Below, in pieces: positions 1-9,595 of a stretch of DNA of 64,000 bases. Under the pieces are notes generated by a model. It was given only the letters and a program-made list of their open reading frames with translations. It was not told the origin of the DNA and did no database searches. The translations under genes and the position numbers were made by a program. Numbering within the stretch: the first letter of the stretch is position 1; the number at the start of each line of letters is the position of its first letter. This DNA is from Novacetimonas cocois (GTDB taxonomy: Bacteria > Pseudomonadota > Alphaproteobacteria > Acetobacterales > Acetobacteraceae), in NCBI RefSeq assembly GCF_003311635.1, contig NZ_QEXL01000008.1, forward strand, positions 24,824 through 88,823. Reading direction: 5' to 3'.

Positions 1-2
1 GT

Positions 3-527
3 TTTGGCGCCCGTTCTGCCGGCGTGCCATTCAATATCTATCGTCATGACGTGAAATCCGATAGTGGCATGCATGCAGGCACCTATGCCGTGGCAGCGGG
101 TGATATGCTCAATGTCTCTTTTCCTATCTCAACCTTTGTGAATGACATCTATGATATCGATGTCCATGCGCCTAATGGTTTCTATCGGCGGTATAAGGGG
201 CGCAAGAATGGCCTGCGCCTGCAGGTGGAGTGTGTCTATCTGCGCGGTCCGGGTAAGGAGCTGGTCCTGAGGATAGGCAATCATGGGACGAAAAGTGTTG
301 GTGTGGCATGCATGTTGTCTGGACCTGACACGATGCGTTCACTGCGGATAGCCGCCGGTCATAGTATTGATGTGGCATTCGATCTGTCACAGACCATGCT
401 TTGGTATGATATATCCCTCACCAGTTCGGATGAAAGCGAACTTTTGTACCAGTTTGCCGGACGGATTGAGACGGGGAGGGCCGGACGTACGGATCCGGGG
501 ATGGGAGCGATTTCCCATAAGAAGTAG
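3..527 (+). CDS. Phospholipase C (phosphocholine-type), C-terminal part, 5' end outside window
   Basis: The reading frame is open to the left edge of the window; the first in-window start-like codon (GTG at 24) lies inside the frame and is probably not the true start. The protein shows two consecutive beta-rich modules typical of the C-terminal domains of bacterial non-hemolytic/hemolytic phospholipase C: a first with AAGD, then VHAPNGFYRRYKG, and a second ending WYDISLT and FAGRIETGR. The catalytic phosphoesterase domain would lie upstream and is not visible. The full enzyme would cleave phosphatidylcholine-type lipids in the periplasm or outside the cell. Assignment rests on the family-typical NGF.RR..G and FAGR.ETG motifs recognised by eye. 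Confidence 0.68.
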   Translation, partial: FGARSAGVPFNIYRHDVKSDSGMHAGTYAVAAGDMLNVSFPISTFVNDIYDIDVHAPNGFYRRYKGRKNGLRLQVECVYLRGPGKELVLRIGNHGTKSVGVACMLSGPDTMRSLRIAAGHSIDVAFDLSQTMLWYDISLTSSDESELLYQFAGRIETGRAGRTDPGMGAISHKK

Positions 528-946
528 AAAGTAAATATTGCATGTGGTAAAATTTCGTGGATTGAAGAGCGTCATTCCGGGCGTTGTGCATGTATGGCGG
601 CACTGAATCCGGGACTTTTTGATGTTGCGGCCTTCAATGTGCTCCCAACACTGACTGTATCCGTTGGACAATGCGTGCCTGACGTCTGCATGTCCTGCGG
701 CGCTTGCAAACAGACAGGCTTTCCTTGTGCTTCGGTCTTGGAAAAAGGCTATGTGACCATTGCCTACCTTGCCGTCCTGACAGGATATGCAGACACTGCC
801 ATGTAAATGCATGGAATATGTCTGGCGGGTTGATGCCGGTATATGGCTTCAACAGGGCCGAACCAAGGGCATGAGTGGTCAGGCCGATCCCGCAGAACTC
901 GCCTGCAAATACTCATGATAGCGGAGAGCGGCTGGCGTAATGGCAA
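528..946. other. Intergenic stretch without a convincing gene
   Basis: About 420 bases lie between the end of the phospholipase gene and the convergent end of the PaiB-like gene. Short frames exist on both strands (for example 594-806 on the plus strand, cysteine-rich) but none has a ribosome site, a family resemblance or protein-like composition throughout. Unlike most convergent gene pairs in this window, no copy of the double-hairpin repeat is present here. Confidence 0.5.
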
Positions 947-1597
947 TCAGGCAGGCGGATTGTCGCGAAAACGCTGCATCCACCGGGCGAGTGCCCTGTC
1001 AGGATGGTTTGCGACGATTTCGGAGAAGATTTCCGGCGTTTCGTCCTGGCCGAGTTTGAAAGCGGCATCGATCCCGTCAACCTCGATTGTAAAGGCCACG
1101 ATATGCTGGGCCAGCCGGGTCGCGCGCTCCCCGGCTTCGTCGAGGGTCCATGGATCAGGCTGTGCCGTTTCCATGACATGGACAAGATCCTGAACGCTCT
1201 GCCATGTCTGCTCTTCGTGGAAGCGCAGGATGCCACGCAGTTCCGCGCGGGCGTAGTTCCACGTGGGGATCCAGTTCCGGTTCGTCACCAGATGGGGCGA
1301 GACATAGGCCTGAGGGCCGCAGAACAATGCCCTGACGCTGTATGGCGCCTGCAGGTCGGCAGGGGGGAAGCGTCTGCGGGCGAGATGCCCCTCCAGCCGG
1401 ATGATATGACCTTTATCGTCCGCATGGGCCAGTAGCGGCAGAAAAAGCGGCAGGCTGTCCGGCCATGAAGGACTGCTGATGGTGGCAAGCGGAAATTCCC
1501 GTATCAGGGCAAGGACATCCCGGCTGTCCCATTCGCGCACGGCAGACGGAGGAGACATGATTTTCTTTGCCGCGTCGGGTCCGCTCGTATGCGCCAA
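947..1597 (-). CDS. PaiB-family FMN-binding protein / negative transcriptional regulator
   Basis: A 216-residue protein of the PaiB family (split-barrel, pyridoxamine-oxidase-like flavin fold). Family features visible are the N-terminal SRDVLALIREFPLATISS segment, LPLFLPLL, GHLARR, and the NRNWIPTWNYARAELRG stretch. Some members repress sporulation or protease genes; others are simply flavin proteins. The 1597 start is TTG with AAGGA about 9 bases upstream; an ATG at 1558 fits the usual family N-terminus (M.PP) but has a weaker ribosome site. It is divergent from the MocR regulator at 1812, so the two may share a control region. Confidence 0.75.
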   Translation of the reverse strand: MAHTSGPDAAKKIMSPPSAVREWDSRDVLALIREFPLATISSPSWPDSLPLFLPLLAHADDKGHIIRLEGHLARRRFPPADLQAPYSVRALFCGPQAYVSPHLVTNRNWIPTWNYARAELRGILRFHEEQTWQSVQDLVHVMETAQPDPWTLDEAGERATRLAQHIVAFTIEVDGIDAAFKLGQDETPEIFSEIVANHPDRALARWMQRFRDNPPA

Positions 1598-1811
1598 TTC
1601 CAGGGTCCTTCGTCCAACTCTGCTTCTGAAATCTTTTTTGTTGTTTCATACGCTCCTGCAAGAGCCAAGTTTCAAAATGCCAGGGGGCCATCCGGCAGGC
1701 GGGGGGAAGCGGTTTTCGGGAAAGCGGTTTTTTTTGAAATTATTCTCGACATGGACCTCATGGCCGCACAAAAATAAGGCATGCAGGGGACCAGACGGAG
1801 GGATGATTTCG

Positions 1812-3293
1812 ATGTTGCGACCGTGGCGCATGCGACTGGACATACAGATAGATCAGAAATCGCAGACCCCTTTGTACCTGCAGATCGTGCATGGGATCAT
1901 TCATGAAATCGAACGGGGCCGCCTTGAATCCGGGGAATTCCTCGCCAGCAGCCGGGAAATGGCGCTTGCGCTGGGGGTGAACCGCAAGACGGTTGTCCTT
2001 GCCTATGAGGACCTGATCGCGCAGGGCTGGCTCATTTCCGAAGGGACGAGTGGCACAAAGGTTTCCGATGCCATTCCCGTCAGGAAAGTTTCCACATCGC
2101 AATGCAACGTGTCGGCGGGCGATGACGGATCCGTCCCCCTGTATGATTACGCAGCCCCGCCCGAGCGTTCTCTTGCAATTTCGGGGAAGGGAGGGACAAA
2201 ACTGGATGAAGGATCGCCCGACGGCCGCCTTTTCCCGGCGGATGTGCTGTCGCGCGCCTATCGGTCCGCGATCCTGCGCGCGTCGCGTCATGATCATCTT
2301 TCCTATTCGGATCCCCGTGGCTCGTCCTTCCTGCGGGAGGAAATCGCAAAAATGCTGACAAGCGAGCGCGGCCTTGTCGTGAGCGCCGACAATATCTGCA
2401 TCACCCGCGGCAGCCAGAACGGGATTTTCCTTGCGGCGAAGACCCTGTTGAAGCCCGGCGATGTCGTCCTGGTCGAGGACCTGACTTATGAACCGGCGCT
2501 CGAAGCCTTCAGATCCTGCGGGGCGCATATTGTTTCGGTAAAACTGGACGAACTGGGCGTCGATGTCGAAGACGTGGAGCGTAAGTGCCGCGAATATGAT
2601 GTAAAAATGATTTTCCTTACGCCGCATCATCAGTTTCCGACGACGGTTTCGCTTTCCCCGGAGCGTCGGTTGCAGATTATTCATCTGGCAAATCATTACA
2701 GGTTCGCGATTCTTGAGGATGATTACGACCATGAGTTCCATTTCCACTCACAACCGCTTCTGCCAATGGCCAGTTACGCGCCACAAAACGTGGTCTATGT
2801 CGGTTCCCTGTCGAAAATGGCGCTGCCTGCCCTGCGGGTGGGGTATGTCGCAGCGCCTGTACGCTTTGTCGAAGCGCTTGCCCATCAGGTTTCCATTTCC
2901 GATGGTATGGGAAATATCCTGACGGAAGATGCAGCCGCCCTGTTGATGAGTGAGGGGGAATTGCGACGGCATGCGCGCAAGGCGGCGCGTGCCTATGCCG
3001 CCCGGCGGGAGTTTTTTGCAACCTCCATCCAGACGCTCTTTGGCGAACACGTCACCTTCAGGATGCCGGCAGGTGGGCTGGCCTTCTGGGTGCGGTTTCC
3101 CGACATGCGGATTCTGGACCGTATCGAACGCAATGCCACGCGTGAAGGATTGCGCTTCGCCCCATCCCATTCCTATTCCGTTACGGGAAAGGCGTGTGAT
3201 GGCCTGCGGCTGGGCTTTGGCAGCCGCACTGAAAAAGAGGCGCGAAAGGCGCTCGAAATGCTTGCAAAGGCTGCGGATCTTCCCGCGATTTGA
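1812..3293 (+). CDS. MocR/PdxR-type GntR regulator with aminotransferase domain
   Basis: About 493 residues. The N-terminal part is a GntR winged helix (IQIDQKSQTPLYLQIVHGI, then ASSREMALALGVNRKTVVLAYEDL), followed by a class I aminotransferase-fold domain with a probable PLP lysine in VGSLSKMALPALRVGY. Such proteins sense PLP or an amino compound and control vitamin B6, GABA, taurine or peptide genes. The start at 1812 is chosen because GGAGGG at 1797-1802 is 9 bases away; ATG 1803 is too close, and the longer open frame to 1479 lacks family similarity. The gene directly downstream on the same strand is a secreted peptidase, so it may control the peptidase-TonB receptor-amidohydrolase set. 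That link is inferred from position only. Confidence 0.88.
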   Translation: MLRPWRMRLDIQIDQKSQTPLYLQIVHGIIHEIERGRLESGEFLASSREMALALGVNRKTVVLAYEDLIAQGWLISEGTSGTKVSDAIPVRKVSTSQCNVSAGDDGSVPLYDYAAPPERSLAISGKGGTKLDEGSPDGRLFPADVLSRAYRSAILRASRHDHLSYSDPRGSSFLREEIAKMLTSERGLVVSADNICITRGSQNGIFLAAKTLLKPGDVVLVEDLTYEPALEAFRSCGAHIVSVKLDELGVDVEDVERKCREYDVKMIFLTPHHQFPTTVSLSPERRLQIIHLANHYRFAILEDDYDHEFHFHSQPLLPMASYAPQNVVYVGSLSKMALPALRVGYVAAPVRFVEALAHQVSISDGMGNILTEDAAALLMSEGELRRHARKAARAYAARREFFATSIQTLFGEHVTFRMPAGGLAFWVRFPDMRILDRIERNATREGLRFAPSHSYSVTGKACDGLRLGFGSRTEKEARKALEMLAKAADLPAI

Positions 3294-3316
3294 AACGGGT
3301 CCGCAATGGACCCGTT
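3294..3316 (+). terminator. Hairpin after the MocR-type regulator
   Basis: A perfect 9-bp inverted repeat (AACGGGTCC / GGACCCGTT) with a 5-base loop begins right after the stop codon of the regulator gene. There is no clear T-run after it, so it may be a weak terminator or an RNA-stabilising hairpin rather than a classical intrinsic terminator. Confidence 0.45.
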
Positions 3317-3457
3317 CTGGTAAAAAAATTGGACGTTTCGATATGCCAAGGATATTGGGCATAGTTCTCCTCGCACGTATTGACGGGGAATATGTGGATG
3401 TCTTGGTATCGGACCACAGCCTATACGCAAAAGCAGGACGCGCAGCGGGGTGATGCC

Positions 3458-5401
3458 GTGCGCCTGCTGAAGATTGTTCTGATGGCGGGTGGTATCGGTT
3501 TTGCAACCAGTGCCGCCCTCCCCATGCCTATGGCTGTTGGCGCGGAAATCCTGCCTGCGGATATTGCCGCTCTGGTTCATGTGGAAGACCCGCAGATTTC
3601 ACCGGACGGCAGGAACGTGCTTTATGAAAAACTGTCTCCCCCCGCGCCAATGGCACCGGCAAAGTCGCGTCTGTGGGTTGTCCCGACACAAGGCGGGGGC
3701 GCAGACCGGCCACTGCCGGGGAGTGAGGAAGGGGACCACGCCGCGCGCTGGGCGCCCGATGGAACCACGCTGGCGTTTATTGGTCAGAGGGGGCATGCGG
3801 ATACGCAGCATGTCATGCTTGCCCGGCCCTGGACCGCACCCGCCCATACTGTCGGGGAACTGAAGGGAAGTCCGCTCTCCCTGCGCTGGTCGCCTGATGG
3901 CCGCTTCCTTGCCGTCATAACCACCGAAAAGGCTGCTCCCGAAGCACGTGGCGCCGTCATGGAGGGGGCAAAGGGCGCGACGCATCTTCTGATTGTCGAT
4001 GTGCAGACCGGCAGGTCCCGGGAAGTGCCCATGGACGGGAAACAGGTGTTTGACGTTGACTGGTCGCCTGCCGGGGATCGCCTTGTCCTGCGAACGGGAG
4101 AGGAAGGGGGGCTGGATTATTACTGGTATCGTTCCCGTATCGAAGTTGTCACCCTTGATGGTCATCAGGTCGCGCTCCTGCCGCATCGCGCGACGGCCGT
4201 GCATCCGTCTTTTTCCCCTGACGGACAGTCTGTTCTCTACGGTTTCTTTTCCGAACACGGGATTACCGGAAGTGTCGCGCGGTTTGACCTGAAAAATCAT
4301 GCGGAAACATTGATTGGCAAGGATTGGGATGGCTCCCTGCGTTATCTTGAATGGGACAGGGATGGTCATGGCCTGACCGCGCTTGGGCTGGAGGGGCTGT
4401 CATCCTGTCTTGTTCATGTGTCCCTCGATGATGGAAAAATATCGGTCCGTTCCCGCGTGCTGGGCGAGCAGTTCAGTTTTTCCAGGTCACGCGACGGCAG
4501 CGCGATCGCGCTGGAAGCCTCCACGCGGGAACATCCTGATGAAGTATGGCTGTATCAGAATGATCAGGGGCATCCCCTGACCGATAACAACCCGCAGGTG
4601 GCAGGCTGGCCATTGGGGGAACAGCGCCCCGTTCACTGGACAGGACGCGACGGCACCAGGCTGGAGGGACTGCTGATCCTGCCTTCCGGCTGGAAAGCGG
4701 GACAGAAACTTCCTTTGTTCGTGCAGGTTCATGGCGGCCCCCTCGAAGCGTGGAGCGACGGGTGGCTGGGGTCGTGGCATAACTGGGCCCGTCTGTTGGC
4801 ATCGCATGGCATCGCGGTTTTCCTGCCCAATCCGCGTGGATCGGAAGGGCAGGGGGATGCCTTTGCCGAAGCCAGCCGCCATGACTGGGGCGGTGGGGAC
4901 TATCAGGACATTCTGTCGGGTGTTGACAGCCTTGTTCATGATGGCATTGCGGACCCCGCCCATATGGCGCTGGGAGGATGGAGTTATGGTGGCTTCATGG
5001 CGGCGTGGGCTGCGGGCCATAATGACCGTTTCCGGACATTCATATCGGGCGCCGGGATATCCGATCTGTTGTCCATGGCGGTCGCGACGGATGTGGGATA
5101 CAGCTTCATTCCCGCCTATTTCGGTGATCCGCTGACGCATCGTGAAGAATATGCAGCGCATTCACCAGTAAGTTTCGCAAAAGATATCCATACGCCCATG
5201 CTTCTGCTGCATGGGGATGGAGACGCACGTGTTCCGACGGGGCAGAGCCGCATGCTGTATGCCGCCCTGCATGAAGCCGGAAAGCCGGTGACATTCGTCC
5301 ATTATCCCGACGCGCCCCACTGGTTCGGGGGAAGCGTAGGGAGTGATTATGAAGTCGATGTTCAGGAAAGGGTTCTGAACTGGCTTCTGAAATACATGTA
5401 A
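3458..5401 (+). CDS. Exported S9-family peptidase (acylaminoacyl-peptidase / DPP type)
   Basis: About 647 residues from a GTG start at 3458. This start places a clear signal peptide (RLLKIVLMAGGIGFATSA, ending near AVGAE) at the N-terminus and follows a GGGG-rich ribosome site; the frame opens further upstream but without a sensible N-terminus. The middle is a beta-propeller with repeated W(S/A)PDG/FSPDG blades. The C-terminal alpha/beta-hydrolase domain has the triad Ser509 (GGWSYGGF), Asp589 (HGDGDARVP) and His621 (DAPHWF). It would hydrolyse short or N-blocked peptides in the periplasm. A TonB receptor and an amidohydrolase follow on the same strand, consistent with a scavenging pathway. 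Confidence 0.92.
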   Translation: MRLLKIVLMAGGIGFATSAALPMPMAVGAEILPADIAALVHVEDPQISPDGRNVLYEKLSPPAPMAPAKSRLWVVPTQGGGADRPLPGSEEGDHAARWAPDGTTLAFIGQRGHADTQHVMLARPWTAPAHTVGELKGSPLSLRWSPDGRFLAVITTEKAAPEARGAVMEGAKGATHLLIVDVQTGRSREVPMDGKQVFDVDWSPAGDRLVLRTGEEGGLDYYWYRSRIEVVTLDGHQVALLPHRATAVHPSFSPDGQSVLYGFFSEHGITGSVARFDLKNHAETLIGKDWDGSLRYLEWDRDGHGLTALGLEGLSSCLVHVSLDDGKISVRSRVLGEQFSFSRSRDGSAIALEASTREHPDEVWLYQNDQGHPLTDNNPQVAGWPLGEQRPVHWTGRDGTRLEGLLILPSGWKAGQKLPLFVQVHGGPLEAWSDGWLGSWHNWARLLASHGIAVFLPNPRGSEGQGDAFAEASRHDWGGGDYQDILSGVDSLVHDGIADPAHMALGGWSYGGFMAAWAAGHNDRFRTFISGAGISDLLSMAVATDVGYSFIPAYFGDPLTHREEYAAHSPVSFAKDIHTPMLLLHGDGDARVPTGQSRMLYAALHEAGKPVTFVHYPDAPHWFGGSVGSDYEVDVQERVLNWLLKYM

Positions 5402-5480
5402 AACAGACTTTTATACCATTTTACTGACGTATTTATTCTGAAATCGCTAAGGCGCTATCCTTGATAGGAGGAATAGAGTG

Positions 5481-7793
5481 ATGAAGGGCATCCTGCCAGT
5501 TGTTGGCCGTGGTCGTCTGCTGTGTCTGCTGACCTCTGTTGCTGTAACTCCCGTTCTGTGTGGGGTAACGGCCTCGGCGCAGACCGTATCTGTGGCGAAA
5601 TCTGAAAACCATCAGAAACCACATGCAAAAGACACGAAAGGTCAGGCGCCCAAAGCGCAGGACAACCTGCTGGAAGGCGAAAACATTACCGTATCCGCCA
5701 CGCGCCGGAAACAGTCGACTCATGACGTGGCGGATTCCGTAACCGTCCTGACGGGAAAGGATCTTCAGAAAATCGGCGCCCAGTCCTTCAAGGACTATAT
5801 TTCGCAGATCCCGGGCGCGAATTTCAACGCGACCGTTCCGGGCATATCGACGGTTACCTTCCGCGGGATATCGACAACGGCGGGACTGGATCAGGGACAG
5901 GGAACGACCGGGTATTTCCTGAATGACATTCCACTGACCGAACCCGGTTTTGCAATCGCCATACCTGATATCGATACATTCGATGTTGCCCGTGTCGAGG
6001 GCCTGCGTGGTCCGCAGAGCACCCTGTTCGGTTCCGCGACGCTGGGTGGCGCGCTTGACTATATTCCCAATGAGGCGGATTCGAAAAAATGGGATGGTGC
6101 AGCGGAAAGTTCCATTCTGGGCATGCCCGGTCATGAAGTCGGTTATGCCGAGAAGGGAATGGTCAACATTCCCATTATCAAGGGGAAGCTTGCGGTTCGC
6201 GGCGTGCTCGATTACCGGCAGGACCCCGGATATATCGACAATATAGGCAACGGCAGGAACAGCAATACGACCTATACCCGCAACGCCAGGGCAAGCGTCG
6301 TATGGACGCCGACCGACGATACGAAACTGTCCTATACCTATCTGGGGCAGAGCACGAATGTTTCCGATGACCCGTATTCGATGTCGGACGAATTCGGGGC
6401 CTATACAAAAAGCCGCACCATCCTTGAACCGGTCCATACGCAGCTGCAGATGCATGAACTGCGGCTGGATCACACGTTCAATTTCGCCACCCTGACGGCC
6501 ATGGCCTCCTTCATGCGCAAGGGGCAGAGTTCCGTTTGGGATTATACGCCCTATTACGTCGGTGTGTTCCCGGGCCTCAGTTCCCCGACCTATGCCCCCC
6601 AGAATGGCGACAGCAAGTCGATGTATTACGAGGTACGGCTGACGTCCAATTCAACCGGCAGGTTCTCATGGCTGATCGGCGCGGCCTATTATGATACGTG
6701 GAAACGGATTAACGCGCCTGCCGAAACGCCGGGCATCCAGAATTACCTCAGCAATATCTATGGTTCCGGCCTTGCGTCCAAGATGGTGATGGGAACCGAT
6801 GACTGGGGGGATGCGAACGCCAGTTACGATGGCACGGAAAAAGCCATCTTTGGTGAAATGTCCTATCATTTCCCGCATCATATCACGGTGACCGGTGGCG
6901 CGCGCGTGTTCAACATGTCGGAAACATCCTCGACCGAACTGTGGGGATATTCCGCCTATGCCGCGTATGGCAGCCTGTATCATCATACAAGCGGCGTGAC
7001 ATCACAGACCAGCGCCCTGCCCAAGGGGGCCATCCGGTGGGAACCCAACAAGCAGATCATGGTCTATGGCCTCGTCTCCGAAGGGTATCGCTTTGGCGCG
7101 CCCAATACCAACAACCCCAATCCGCTTTACAAGACGCCAGCGGGGACATCTTCCGACAGTCTGGTGAACTGGGAGGTGGGCAGCCGCCTCAACCTTCTGA
7201 ATAACCGTCTTATTCTTGAACCCACCTTCTTCCTGATCGACTGGAGCAACATGCAGGCGCGCCTGACGCGGCCTGACGGCATTACCTATGGCGCCAATGT
7301 CGGCGAAGCGATCAGCAAGGGCGCGGAGTTTTCAGGAACATGGTTCACCCCCGTTCCCGGATTTTCCATCAAGGTCAACGGCACCTATACCGACGCCCAC
7401 ACGATTGATACGACCAACCTGGGCAACGGCGCCGTCATCCCCAAGAATTCGCAGCTGGCCTCCAGCCCCAAATGGCAGTTCAGCGAGATCCTGTCCTATC
7501 GTATCCCTGGCGTAGCTTTCCATCCGCAGTTCACGCTGGTGCATCATTATGTGGGCTCGTCCCCCGGGCTGCTCAACAACGCGTTCCGGATCGGCAATTA
7601 CAATACGATAGACCTGCGTTTCTCAGGGGATTATCGCACCAGGGTGGGAACGACGACGCTGAGTGTCTATGTCAATAACGTCAATGGTTCCCGTGGGGTC
7701 ACCATGGGCTATATCAGTGGCGCGCCGTCCCTGAATGATTATTATCTGGTCCAGCCACGCAGCATTGGCATGACATTGGGCTGGCACCTGTGA
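5481..7793 (+). CDS. TonB-dependent outer-membrane receptor
   Basis: About 770 residues: signal peptide (to about residue 35, ending TASAQ), a plug domain starting ENITVSATRRKQSTHDVADSV with TFRGIST, YFLNDIPL and VEGLRGPQSTLFGSATLGGALDYI, then a long 22-strand-type beta-barrel ending in a C-terminal aromatic/hydrophobic strand (MTLGWHL). AGGAGG at 5466-5471 precedes ATG 5481 by 9 bases; GTG at 5478 is an alternative. The role is energy-driven uptake of a substrate too large for porins. Placed between an exported peptidase and an exported amidohydrolase, the cargo is more likely a peptide or amino-acid conjugate than a siderophore, but no sequence feature proves the ligand. Confidence 0.92.
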   Translation: MKGILPVVGRGRLLCLLTSVAVTPVLCGVTASAQTVSVAKSENHQKPHAKDTKGQAPKAQDNLLEGENITVSATRRKQSTHDVADSVTVLTGKDLQKIGAQSFKDYISQIPGANFNATVPGISTVTFRGISTTAGLDQGQGTTGYFLNDIPLTEPGFAIAIPDIDTFDVARVEGLRGPQSTLFGSATLGGALDYIPNEADSKKWDGAAESSILGMPGHEVGYAEKGMVNIPIIKGKLAVRGVLDYRQDPGYIDNIGNGRNSNTTYTRNARASVVWTPTDDTKLSYTYLGQSTNVSDDPYSMSDEFGAYTKSRTILEPVHTQLQMHELRLDHTFNFATLTAMASFMRKGQSSVWDYTPYYVGVFPGLSSPTYAPQNGDSKSMYYEVRLTSNSTGRFSWLIGAAYYDTWKRINAPAETPGIQNYLSNIYGSGLASKMVMGTDDWGDANASYDGTEKAIFGEMSYHFPHHITVTGGARVFNMSETSSTELWGYSAYAAYGSLYHHTSGVTSQTSALPKGAIRWEPNKQIMVYGLVSEGYRFGAPNTNNPNPLYKTPAGTSSDSLVNWEVGSRLNLLNNRLILEPTFFLIDWSNMQARLTRPDGITYGANVGEAISKGAEFSGTWFTPVPGFSIKVNGTYTDAHTIDTTNLGNGAVIPKNSQLASSPKWQFSEILSYRIPGVAFHPQFTLVHHYVGSSPGLLNNAFRIGNYNTIDLRFSGDYRTRVGTTTLSVYVNNVNGSRGVTMGYISGAPSLNDYYLVQPRSIGMTLGWHL

Positions 7794-7812
7794 CGAAGGA
7801 GGACTACGCAGC

Positions 7813-9477
7813 ATGATTTCCCGTCGGAGCTTTGTCGCAGGGACGCTTTGCGCAACATCCATTCTGGCGGCCAGCAGGGCGCGGGCCGCCGAAAGCCTGG
7901 ATGTGGCCTATGTCAACGCAACAGTGTGGGATGGCATATCCGATGCCCCCCGCGCGGGCGCGATTGGCGTAAGCGCGGACCGGATCGCCGCCGTGGGAAC
8001 GGATGAGGTTCATGCGCGGATAACATCCAAAACGCAGCTGATTGATCTGCATGGCGCGTTTGTCATGCCGGGAATGACGGATTGCCACACGCACTTCTCA
8101 CTGGCTTCCCTCGGCCTGTCACAGATCAACCTGCGCAATGCCCATACGCCGCAGCAGTTCAGCGCCCAGATCGGGCAGGCCGCGCATGCGGCCAGACCCG
8201 GCCGCTGGGTGCTTGGCGATGGCTGGGATGCGGATCAGTGGGGTGGCCAGTTACCGGACAAATCGTGGATCGATCCACTGACAGGTGACGTGCCTGTTGC
8301 CGTGACGCGGTATGACCTGCATATGATGCTGCTCAATTCGGCGGCGCTCAGGCGTGCGGGCATTGATCGCAATACCCCCGACGTGCCGGGGGGCGTCATC
8401 GTGCGTGACGCGCAGGGAAACCCGACCGGCCTGATCAAGGACGGGGCCACGATCCTTGCCAAACGGGCCATTCCGCTGCCAACGGATCAGGACGTTGACG
8501 AAGCGGTACGGCGGGGCATCGCGCTGGGCCTGTCAAAGGGCCTGACAAAAGTGCATACGCCGGAACTCGACTGGATGACGCATGACAGCCTGCGCAGGCT
8601 GAGGGCGCATGGCGAGACGGACCTGCGCTTTTATTCTTTCGTCCCGCTGAAGGACTGGGAACGTCTTGTCCAGCTGATCCAGCAGGAAGGGACAGGCGAT
8701 GACTGGGTGCGCTGGGGTGGGGTAAAGGCCCTCGCGGATGGCTCGCTCGGGTCGCGGACGGCCCTTTTCACCGCGCCGTATGATGATGATCGCACCACAC
8801 GGGGCATACATGTGACCTCGCCCGCTGATCTTCGGGAATGGATCGGGCAGGCGGATCGCCACGGGCTTCAGGTGGCGACCCATGCCATTGGCGATGCGGC
8901 CACGCATGAAGTTTTTGATATCTATGCCGAAATAATCAAGAAAAATGGACAGCGGGACCGCCGTTTCAGGATGGAGCATGCGCAGCATCTGCTGCTGAAG
9001 GATGTGCCGCGTTTCCGTGAACTCAATGTCATTGCGTCCATCCAGCCATATCACGCCATTGACGATGGCCGGTGGGCCATCCGCAGGCTGGGGGCGGCGC
9101 GCCTGAAGGGCAGCTTTGCCTATCGCACGATGGTGGATGCCGGGGCGCATGTGTGCTGTGGCTCCGACTGGCCCGTCGCGCCCCTTGATCCCCTGACGGG
9201 CATTCAGGCCGCGGTGCTTCGGCAGACATTGGATGGCAAGAATCCCGGGGGATGGCTGCCGGACCAGAAACTGACTCTGCGGCAGGCATTGAACGGTTAT
9301 GTGCGCGAAGCCGCCTATGCCGCGTTTGCCGATGACCGGATGGGGACGCTTGCCCCCGGCTATCTGGCGGATTTCATTGTGATGGATCAGAATCTGTTCA
9401 CGCTGGATCCCGCCCGCATCACGCAGGCCAAGGTCTTGCGGACGGTCGTTGGCGGCCGCGCCCGTTTTGTTGCGTAA
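7813..9477 (+). CDS. Exported YtcJ-like amidohydrolase
   Basis: A 554-residue protein with a twin-arginine-like signal (SRRSFVAGTLCATSILAASRARA). The amidohydrolase_3 (YtcJ) fold is shown by the metal-binding GMTDCHTHFS, later histidines in THAIGD and MEHAQH, CCGSDWPVAPLDP, and the typical end GYLADFIVMDQNLF. It follows the TonB receptor by 19 bases with AAGGAGG in the gap, so the two are probably one transcript. Members hydrolyse amide or N-formyl groups on small molecules; the substrate is unknown. With the S9 peptidase and receptor upstream it suggests stepwise uptake and trimming of an N-substituted peptide. Confidence 0.9.
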   Translation: MISRRSFVAGTLCATSILAASRARAAESLDVAYVNATVWDGISDAPRAGAIGVSADRIAAVGTDEVHARITSKTQLIDLHGAFVMPGMTDCHTHFSLASLGLSQINLRNAHTPQQFSAQIGQAAHAARPGRWVLGDGWDADQWGGQLPDKSWIDPLTGDVPVAVTRYDLHMMLLNSAALRRAGIDRNTPDVPGGVIVRDAQGNPTGLIKDGATILAKRAIPLPTDQDVDEAVRRGIALGLSKGLTKVHTPELDWMTHDSLRRLRAHGETDLRFYSFVPLKDWERLVQLIQQEGTGDDWVRWGGVKALADGSLGSRTALFTAPYDDDRTTRGIHVTSPADLREWIGQADRHGLQVATHAIGDAATHEVFDIYAEIIKKNGQRDRRFRMEHAQHLLLKDVPRFRELNVIASIQPYHAIDDGRWAIRRLGAARLKGSFAYRTMVDAGAHVCCGSDWPVAPLDPLTGIQAAVLRQTLDGKNPGGWLPDQKLTLRQALNGYVREAAYAAFADDRMGTLAPGYLADFIVMDQNLFTLDPARITQAKVLRTVVGGRARFVA

Positions 9478-9544
9478 GCTCAATCGATCATGTTTCGGGA
9501 TGGCGCTTCTGAAAGCCTGTCCACGAGACATCCTGTGATTACGG

Positions 9545-9580
9545 AAAGGTTTCTGGTGAAGCTTTTTTCAAAAAAGCTTC
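9545..9580 (+). repeat. Short copy of the double-hairpin intergenic repeat (copy R1)
   Basis: Contains a perfect 23-base palindrome (GAAGCTTTTTT, a central C, AAAAAAGCTTC) preceded by GTTTCTGGT, matching the right half of the fuller repeats at 21674 and 38439. It lies between two convergent genes (ends at 9477 and 9596), as expected for a bidirectional terminator. Confidence 0.75.
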
Positions 9581-9595
9581 CCACGAACCGGGCGG

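Noticed and set aside
387..852. Short cysteine/histidine-containing frames on both strands between 387 and 852
   Set aside because: Partly overlap the phospholipase end, no ribosome sites, no family resemblance.
1758..2747. Long minus-strand open frame opposite the MocR-type regulator
   Set aside because: The plus strand encodes a regulator with all family motifs; the antisense frame has no family resemblance and results from codon bias in high-GC DNA.
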